From Larix kaempferi (taxonomy: Eukaryota; Streptophyta; Pinopsida; Pinales; Pinaceae), in the NCBI GenBank assembly GCA_027924585.1, contig BSBM01000904.1, positions 16,389,501 through 16,453,500 on the forward strand: a DNA stretch of 64,000 nucleotides. The letters run 5' to 3'. Under the pieces are notes generated by a model. That model searched no databases. It was not told the DNA's origin and saw only the letters and a list, made by a program, of their open reading frames with translations. Made by a program: the position numbers and the translations under genes. Positions 57,546 to 64,000 of this stretch are shown in pieces. Position 1 is the stretch's first letter; the number at the start of each line of letters is the position of its first letter.

Positions 57546-58927
57546 TATCTCCACTCCAAACAGATTGAAAGAAGCAAGAACAAGCTCTGATTTTCGGATG
57601 AGTCTGAGGCAGCTGCAGTCAAGTTTTTGAAGTTAATAGTTTTTGGGGGAAGATTTTTTTTGTGCTCTGAATTTCGGGTTACACAGTCCTAAAAGGCAGC
57701 CGCAGGTCTATAAAGGAGCACTCTGAATTCGGTGGTATCAAGCACAGCAGCTGTACACGAGTTGTGTGTGTATGACGTATGAGGAGACCACAGCTGAAGT
57801 TTCAAGATTGAACATGCCTTGATAATTCAGATCTCCTAAGTGCAGTAGTAAACATTCACAGAAGCTTAAACAATTCTTTACTTTCGCTGATTTTGGGCAG
57901 CAGTACATGAGTTCAGGTTAGAACATGTTTTGAAGACATTCTGAGGCAGCCACAGGTGTTTGAATGGAGTAGTCTGCAAAGCATCTGGTGATCATCATTG
58001 AAGTGTCTTCTAATTACATTCTTAAAGTGTTTATCTCTCAACTTCAGATCTTGGATCAAATAGCTGTATGGTAAGGGCTGCTAAACTCACAAAATGGAAT
58101 ACTTTGGCGGACAAGTCAAGGGTCAATGAGAACCTTGTCTTGCACACTTTGTGATCAGATTGAGTTCTAATGATGGGCTTGGAATCCTGTGGGTAAGTAT
58201 TGACTTGACAAGATGGGCTTCTAAGAGCAGATTTTGGATAGCAGAAGTGATTTGAATGATATAACTCCATACAGTCCTGAAACAATATCTTGACATGAGT
58301 AACATTGTATAGAGCAGAATCTTTTGGTGAATTAGCATGATGAGTATATGAGTAGATCTCTTGATGAACAGCAGTTCAATGAGAGACAGAAGTATTTCTT
58401 GATTGGCAAGCTGGGTCTTGCACCTCTTCTTAGTTGGAGCTAAGAAAACCAAGCAGGGCCCTGTTGTTAGAGTTGGTGCTCTTTAGTCAATTGGTGCCGA
58501 TGTAATCACGAAGATTGAAGTCTTCCATTGTACTTCATATGAAATTATAAATAAAGTTTACTATACATGTTTGGTGATGTGTCTATTGTTATGATCTATG
58601 TTGATTAGTTGATGAATGATAATGTACTTGGTAGTGTTATGCAAATAATGAACTCTATCTAAGTTATGAGAAGTGAAAATTGTTAGAGGTGCTAGCACAT
58701 TGATTCACCCCCGCTCTCAATGTGCCATTGTGTCCAACAGTAGGGGGGTCTAGCCAGGACCCCCCCAGCCTAAGGCCCGAGGGTGCAGGTGTAGAGCCTT
58801 TGAGGCATAAATTGAAGGAACCTTCCAATATATCTCAGTTCCTTCTGGAACCCTATTATATATTCCATAGAAAGGAAATGACCCCTAGCATTTTTGTACA
58901 AGAAAAGTTGTAAAAAGTTTTGACTAG
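57543..58927 (+). other. Transcript-like or LTR-like region, unresolved
   Basis: Repeated 'ctgaggcagccgcagg' and 'aggcagccacagg' phrases, a possible poly(A) signal AATAAA near 58549, and the ending GCACATTGATTCACCCCC...TGTCCAACA at 58738 resemble the U5 end of a plant LTR. No primer site follows. I could not define ends. Confidence 0.25.
58743..58765. other. GC-rich hairpin
   Basis: GGGGGGTC, loop TAGCCAG, GACCCCCC: a perfect 8-bp stem with a 7-base loop in otherwise AT-rich DNA. Its role is unknown. Confidence 0.5.
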
Positions 58928-59616
58928 TGTGAGTATTTTGATCACAGAAGATCGAGGAGCTATGGAGAACCTCACAAAATCGAATTAATTTGCAAAAACA
59001 GTGGAAAAACTTGAAAAAGATGATAATTTTACACACAATGTATGCTCAAATCTTTGATTAACTGACTGTCTAACATGTGAAAATGTTAGTAACAGGTTTT
59101 TATTACATCCATGAGAAAATCGAGAGCATTAGGTGGCTCAAGCTGAGTGTACAAGTCATCAATGCCAAATTGGCCTCAATCCCCCCTAGGTGGGTCCAAC
59201 TCAATCCCAATCACCCCAAACAGCCACGAATTCTGGTGTGGAGGTGGCTGAAGCATGCTGGGTCATTAATTAGCTCAAGGCAGGCGTGGGTGATCAAGTA
59301 GAGGAGGTTTGGGGGCCCAAGGGAGCATTAAATGCTCCAAATCTAGCCAAAAATGGGCAAAAATCCACCCTAGCGCCCTTGGTCAACTAAAATTCCCCAA
59401 AACAAGGAGAGAGGGCGCACCAGCAATAAATGAGGGCGCACTTGTGGACAAAACAGGAGGCTGGGTGAACTGGTTTGCTTGGAAGTGGGTGTGAACACTC
59501 TCAAAAGTGGGTTTTTGACCAACTATAGTCACTTAATCCAAAACATGGTTTAATTAAGCACATGGGCAATTAAAAATTTATGGATTATGGTACTAAGTGT
59601 GGTTACTGTTCTAACA
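58928..59616 (-). repeat. Copia 3' LTR
   Basis: 689 bases, starting TGTTAGAACAG on the - strand after the polypurine tract and ending AAAATACTCACA. TG/CA ends are present. Confidence 0.85.
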
Positions 59617-59627
59617 CCCCCCCTTAA
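59617..59627 (-). other. Copia polypurine tract
   Basis: Forward CCCCCCCTTAA (TTAAGGGGGGG on the - strand) directly before the LTR start TGTTAGA. Confidence 0.85.
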
Positions 59628-59811
59628 CCATAACTTTGTACATCTCATGAAAGATAAGTGGGAGGCCTTGGCAACAAAGGCTCAAGTCACCTCAATACAA
59701 ACAGAAATTTTATTTGTCCATATGAACCGAGGAAAAGAAGTAAAACCTCATGGGATAAAAACTTCCCTCAAAAATGGACATGGGGCTGAACCTGCAATTA
59801 AATTGCAGAAA

Positions 59812-62800
59812 TCACCATCCATCACTCACTCCAAGCAAAGCTCTCAGGTGAGTGAAGGTCTTCTCAGTAAAGCACTTGGTGAAAATATCTGCAGTTTGCT
59901 CGGTGGATGGGCAATACTGCAATGAAATCACCCTGTCATGCACCAAGCCCCAAATGTAATGCATGTGGATCTCAATGTGCTTTGTTCTTTGCCTCTGTAC
60001 TGGATCAGTAGATATCTTGATGGCACTTTGATTATCCACCCAAATATTGGTTGGAGAATCAATAGCAACACCAAACTCCCGAAGAATGCCTTGCAACCAA
60101 ACACACTGTGTGGCTGCATTCACTGCTGCCCTGTACTCGGCCTCTGCTGATGAAAGATAAATTGTGTGCTGTTTCTTACTTGACCAGCAAATGGGACCTT
60201 CAGCAAACATAAACACAAAACCTGAAGTGGACTTTCTATCGATGGGATCTCCTGCCCAATCGGAATCAGAAAATCCAGCTAGTTGAAGTGAAGAACCAGC
60301 TGCATAGTGTACCCCGAAGTTCTTTGTTCCTTGGACATAATGAAGGATCCTTTTGGCTGCCTTCCAATGGATCTCATGTGGCTGCTGCATATACCTTGCT
60401 ACAGCACTTACAGCATAAGACAAATCAGGTCTTGTATGTGTAAGGTACAGCAAACTTCCGACTAGCTGCCTATAGAGAGTGCAATCCACCACCGGAGAGT
60501 CTTCAAATTCACCTAGTTTTATGCCTGAAAGGAATGGGCACTTGGCTGCCTTACATTCAGCCATTTTGAACTTGAATAACAGGTCTGAAGCATACTTAGA
60601 TTGACTCAGCAATATACCTCTCTCAGATTGCTCAATTTCCAAACCCAAAAATTGCCTTAGCAATCCTAGGTCGCTCATGGCAAATTCACTGTGCAAAGAA
60701 GCTTTAATTGAGCCAATTTGTTTGGTGCAGCTCCCTGTAATTAAGAGATCATCAACATACAGTACAATGACCTGCAAATTATCATCACAATGCTGCAAAT
60801 AAACATTTGGATCAGACTTGCATCGACAGAAACCAATTGAGAGCAAAAAGGCATCCATTTTGGCATACCAAGCCCTGGGGGCTTGCTTGAGTCCATAGAG
60901 TGACTTCTTCAACCTGCATACAAGTGTGGGATCCTCTTGGAATCCTTCAGGCTGCTGCATATATATCTCTTCCTGTAGCTCACCATGCAAGAATGCACTT
61001 TTGACATCCATGTGGTGAACTTCCCAACCTTTACTAGCTGCCATGGCTAGAGCTAGTCTAATTGAGTCCATCTTTGCAACCGGTGCAAAGGTCTCTGTAT
61101 AATCCACACCATGGATTTGTGAGTAGCCCTTAGCCACTAACCTAGCCTTATACTTCAGATCAGAACCATCAGCAACAGGTTTGGTTCGAAAAATCCACTT
61201 ACATTGCACTAGTTTCCTCTTGGGAGGAAGAGGCACCAAATCCCATGTTTTGTTCTCTTTGAGAGACTGGAATTCTTCTTGCATTGCTGCCCTCCACCTT
61301 GGATCATGATGAGCTTCCTGATATGATGTTGGATCAGATCCAATCATCATATAACAGTGATCAGCAAGCTCACTCTCATTTGCAAAGGAAGCATTGATTG
61401 TTTGGGATCTAGTCTTCCTAGGCTCTTGGGGATTGCCTGCCAATTCACCTGCAGCTTCTATGATTTTTTCAGCCCACTTGGGCCTTGATGGTGACTCATG
61501 TACAGCAATGTCATCTTCAGCCATGTCATCTTCAGCAATATCAGAAAAATCAGAGGTGGAATCATCACTAATCTCATTAAGGTGTGGAGGAGAGGAGCTT
61601 TCCCCCGGTGCAAGCTCAAAATCTGGAATTGGTTCTTCTTCGAATTGCACACTTCTCTCAATGAAAGTTTTAAGTGTGGATGTGTCAAAGAGCTTGTAGC
61701 CCTTTGTGTCCTCACCATATCCAACCATGATACATTCCCTACTCTGTGGCTCCAAAGCCTTCCTCTTTTCTGATGGAATTCGAGCCCATGCTCTAGACCC
61801 AAAAATCCTGAAATTTGACACATTTGGTTTTTGGCCAAACCATGCCTCATAGGGGGTTTTTCCTTTGACTGATTTGTGAAAGGCTCTGTTCTGAATATGA
61901 GCAGCACAATTGATGGCTTCAGCCCATAGCTTAGGGCTTAGATCCCTAGCCTCAATCATGCAAGTAGCCATCTCCTTGAGAGATCTATTTTTCCTCTCTG
62001 CCACACCATTTTGCTGAGGTGTGTAGGGGATTGAATGTTGCATTTGGATGCCACATTCCTCACAAAGGTGTTGAATGTTATTATTCACATATTCCTTTCC
62101 ATTATCAGTCCTAAGGATCTTTATCTTATGACCACTATGGTTCTCCACTAGGGCTTTCCAAATCTTCAATTTCTCAAACACTTCTGACTTCAATTTAAGG
62201 AAGTAAACCCAGCAGAATCGAGAGTAGTCATCTATGAATGTAAGTACATACCTTGATCCACCATATGATGGAGTGGGAAGAGGACCAATGAGGTCTGAAT
62301 GTACCAATCCAAGTGGTTGAGTGGCTCTCCTTGCCATTCCCTTCTCATAGCTGCGCTCAGGATGCTTTCCAACTACACACCCAATGCATGCACCATTTGA
62401 TGATTTGATTTCTGGAAGCCCTTCCACCATCTCGTCCTTGTGCAATTGCTGGAGATATTTGTAGTTCATGTGGCCAAATCTTTCATGCCACAACTTGGAG
62501 GTCTCGTTGGCATGAGAGACAAGAGCATGGTCACTAGAATTTGGAATGAAATTTGAGAATTTGTACATTCTCTCATCATGATCTGCATACCCTACAGCCA
62601 CAACTTGATTTGAAGAGATTTCTGAGATTTCTACCAAATCTGGAGTGAATGTCACTCTCTTGGCTTCTCCTGTATGGGTCATTTGATAGACTGATAGCAA
62701 ATTTGCAGCCAATGAAGGTACATAGAGCACATCACTGAAATAGCCATGCTCCATGTCAATCCCACCAATCCCCTTGGTCTGGATTTCTGAATCATCTCCC

Positions 62801-63840
62801 ATTCGAACTGTTGGGCCACCATTCGAATGCATAGTGGAGAAGAGCTCTCTGGATGAAACCATATGTCTGGAAGCTCCTGAATCAATGATGAAGGAAGAGG
62901 GATTCGAAGTACCTGCTACCAAAGCATGACACTTCTCCTTATTGTCAGGGTTTGAGGTGCTCTCCTTCTTCCTTGCGCCCTCAGGGACTGGGATGTTGTT
63001 CTTCTCCAACAGCTGCGCCATTGAGTCAATGGTTTTCTTCATACATGAGCTCTCTGGATGCCATCCCCTATGACAATAGGTGCATTTGGTCTTTTCCTTT
63101 CCCTTCTTGTCCTTCTCCTTTGACAGATTCGAACCCCCATCTGTAGACTTGGTCTTGTCAAACTTTCTCTTCTCTTGCTGCTTCGAATTCTTGGCTTTCT
63201 GCTTCCCTTTGCTTGCATTTGAAACACCCATTGCCAATGCTTGGTCCTTTGATTTTATGGTGCCCATCTGAACTAGTTTATCCTGCTCCTGAGTGAGACA
63301 CTCCATGAAGGTAGCTAGTGATGGCATTTGCCAATTTCGAAGGGTCATTTTGGCTGAGTGAAATGTGCTAACAAATACTGAAAACTCTGGGCCTAGCTTC
63401 GAAAGGATGGACAGAATCAGTTGTTCCTCCTTCTTAACAATTCCACATTGTTGCAGTTGAAGCACCAGTGACTTGAATTTCGTGAAGAACTCCTGGATGG
63501 TTTCAAAATGCGCTGGGCTCAAGCTAATGAGCTCGTTTTCAAGCTGGTGGCCTCTCAGTTCATCAGTTTTCCCAAAGAGTGATTCTAGCTTCACCCATAC
63601 TTCATTGGGGGTTGTCAAACTGTCTGTATGAAACAAGAGTTCCCTTGAAATGCTCAGGCATAGCAATCCATAAGCTTCATCAAGTCGATTGTAGTACTTT
63701 GCTTTCTCCACAGCAGAATTTGGCTCCACTTCTGTGCCCATGGTCACTCTATAGAGACCCTTAGATCTCAGCTTGATGACCATCTCAGCCTTCCAATCGA
63801 AAAAATTGAAGGGTGTGAGCAACATTTGGTTTGCTTCCAT
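59812..63840 (-). CDS. Copia gag-pol polyprotein, full length
   Basis: I choose the ATG at 63840 (MEANQMLLTPFNFFDWKAEM, a typical Copia gag start); an upstream in-frame ATG at 63894 would add 18 untypical residues. Numbering from 63894: gag about 19-260, zinc knuckle CTYCHRGWHPESSC 271-284, protease FIIDSGASRH (Asp 338), integrase with Asp 534 (HSDLIGP), Asp 597 (RTDNGKEY) and Glu 633 (NGVAERK), RT from about 885 with LYGLKQAPRAWY and YVDD 1046-1049, RNase H with SDSDWAGD (Asp 1212), SSAEAEY (Glu 1251) and DNQSAI (Asp 1287). There are no stops or frameshifts, and every catalytic residue I can check is present. The protein would make particles, copy the RNA and integrate the cDNA. The gag-pol fusion in one frame is normal for plant Copia. 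Confidence 0.95.
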   Translation of the reverse strand: MEANQMLLTPFNFFDWKAEMVIKLRSKGLYRVTMGTEVEPNSAVEKAKYYNRLDEAYGLLCLSISRELLFHTDSLTTPNEVWVKLESLFGKTDELRGHQLENELISLSPAHFETIQEFFTKFKSLVLQLQQCGIVKKEEQLILSILSKLGPEFSVFVSTFHSAKMTLRNWQMPSLATFMECLTQEQDKLVQMGTIKSKDQALAMGVSNASKGKQKAKNSKQQEKRKFDKTKSTDGGSNLSKEKDKKGKEKTKCTYCHRGWHPESSCMKKTIDSMAQLLEKNNIPVPEGARKKESTSNPDNKEKCHALVAGTSNPSSFIIDSGASRHMVSSRELFSTMHSNGGPTVRMGDDSEIQTKGIGGIDMEHGYFSDVLYVPSLAANLLSVYQMTHTGEAKRVTFTPDLVEISEISSNQVVAVGYADHDERMYKFSNFIPNSSDHALVSHANETSKLWHERFGHMNYKYLQQLHKDEMVEGLPEIKSSNGACIGCVVGKHPERSYEKGMARRATQPLGLVHSDLIGPLPTPSYGGSRYVLTFIDDYSRFCWVYFLKLKSEVFEKLKIWKALVENHSGHKIKILRTDNGKEYVNNNIQHLCEECGIQMQHSIPYTPQQNGVAERKNRSLKEMATCMIEARDLSPKLWAEAINCAAHIQNRAFHKSVKGKTPYEAWFGQKPNVSNFRIFGSRAWARIPSEKRKALEPQSRECIMVGYGEDTKGYKLFDTSTLKTFIERSVQFEEEPIPDFELAPGESSSPPHLNEISDDSTSDFSDIAEDDMAEDDIAVHESPSRPKWAEKIIEAAGELAGNPQEPRKTRSQTINASFANESELADHCYMMIGSDPTSYQEAHHDPRWRAAMQEEFQSLKENKTWDLVPLPPKRKLVQCKWIFRTKPVADGSDLKYKARLVAKGYSQIHGVDYTETFAPVAKMDSIRLALAMAASKGWEVHHMDVKSAFLHGELQEEIYMQQPEGFQEDPTLVCRLKKSLYGLKQAPRAWYAKMDAFLLSIGFCRCKSDPNVYLQHCDDNLQVIVLYVDDLLITGSCTKQIGSIKASLHSEFAMSDLGLLRQFLGLEIEQSERGILLSQSKYASDLLFKFKMAECKAAKCPFLSGIKLGEFEDSPVVDCTLYRQLVGSLLYLTHTRPDLSYAVSAVARYMQQPHEIHWKAAKRILHYVQGTKNFGVHYAAGSSLQLAGFSDSDWAGDPIDRKSTSGFVFMFAEGPICWSSKKQHTIYLSSAEAEYRAAVNAATQCVWLQGILREFGVAIDSPTNIWVDNQSAIKISTDPVQRQRTKHIEIHMHYIWGLVHDRVISLQYCPSTEQTADIFTKCFTEKTFTHLRALLGVSDGW

Positions 63841-63967
63841 GACTGCTGCGTTAATGGTGAGAAAACTACTGAAACACCTGCAAAAAACACTCAATTTTTA
63901 TCTGGAAATCCTCTCTAGAATGCAGTTCAACGCTCAGTATTGACCTGCAACTCACTAAGTCCACGAT

Positions 63968-63980
63968 GGCTCTGATACCA
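63968..63980 (-). other. Copia primer-binding site
   Basis: TGGTATCAGAGCC on the - strand, directly after the LTR end CTCACA; complementary to initiator Met-tRNA. Confidence 0.9.
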
Positions 63981-64000
63981 TGTGAGTATTTTGATCACAG
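63981..64000 (-). repeat. Copia 5' LTR, last 20 bases
   Basis: TGTGAGTATTTTGATCACAG forward, identical to 58928-58947. The rest is beyond the window. Confidence 0.85.

Larger units (their letters stand above)
58928..64000 (-). mobile_element. Ty1/copia retrotransposon, apparently intact; 5' LTR runs out of the window
   Basis: On the - strand: 5' LTR end (64000-63981), primer site (63980-63968), one open polyprotein (63840-59812), polypurine tract (59627-59617) and 3' LTR (59616-58928). The last 20 bases of both LTRs (63981-64000 and 58928-58947) are identical. Integrase precedes RT, the Copia order. ACTAG at 58923-58927 is the candidate 5-bp target duplication; its partner is outside the window. 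An intact ORF makes this the youngest element here. Confidence 0.92.

Overview
This window looks like repeat-dense nuclear DNA of a large plant genome. Nearly every recognisable gene belongs to a transposable element: Tat-type Ty3/gypsy, Ty1/copia, a plant Helitron with an RPA gene, a hAT element and a LINE. The style (long nested insertions, old decayed copies, one fresh Copia) suggests a gymnosperm or another large plant genome. That is an inference; no host gene fixes the taxon. I found no convincing single-copy host gene, tRNA, rRNA or CRISPR.

Layout. Positions 1-9580 hold a decayed Tat-type gypsy element on the + strand: gag end, protease, RT, RNase H, integrase, a second archaeal-type-like RNase H, an antisense plant-mobile-domain gene with a probable intron, a 3' non-coding region and a 3' LTR. 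A second gypsy copy follows directly (9581-19190). It keeps gag, protease and 3' region but lacks RT and integrase. It is split by 10741-15050, a tandem pair of short non-autonomous Copia-like elements on the - strand sharing one LTR.

Positions 19191-23800 are AT-rich and largely unexplained. Positions 23801-45600 are a nested stack. The outermost layer is a small LTR element with a coiled-coil ORF. Its 5' LTR is split at 23853/42321 by an 18.5-kb insertion. The insertion carries two long, unfamiliar, decayed genes on the - strand (ORF A 28637-30308, ORF B 25128-28489) and arrays of GTCG-rich repeats. One of those arrays is in turn split by a probable 9.9-kb Helitron (31052-40932, - strand) with RPA1-like and Rep-helicase genes.

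Positions 45720-47400 are LINE debris. A complete but dead hAT element with 8-bp target duplications lies at 47576-51085. Positions 51094-58927 are mostly anonymous, with a 373-bp tandem duplication and a TA microsatellite. From 58928 to the window end is a Copia element on the - strand with one uninterrupted polyprotein. It is the only element here that looks capable of moving, and it shares 3' leader motifs with the non-autonomous Copia-like pair.

The most unusual item is the GTCG-repeat element with ORF A and ORF B. I do not recognise its proteins, and its ends do not fit a standard TIR or LTR element.
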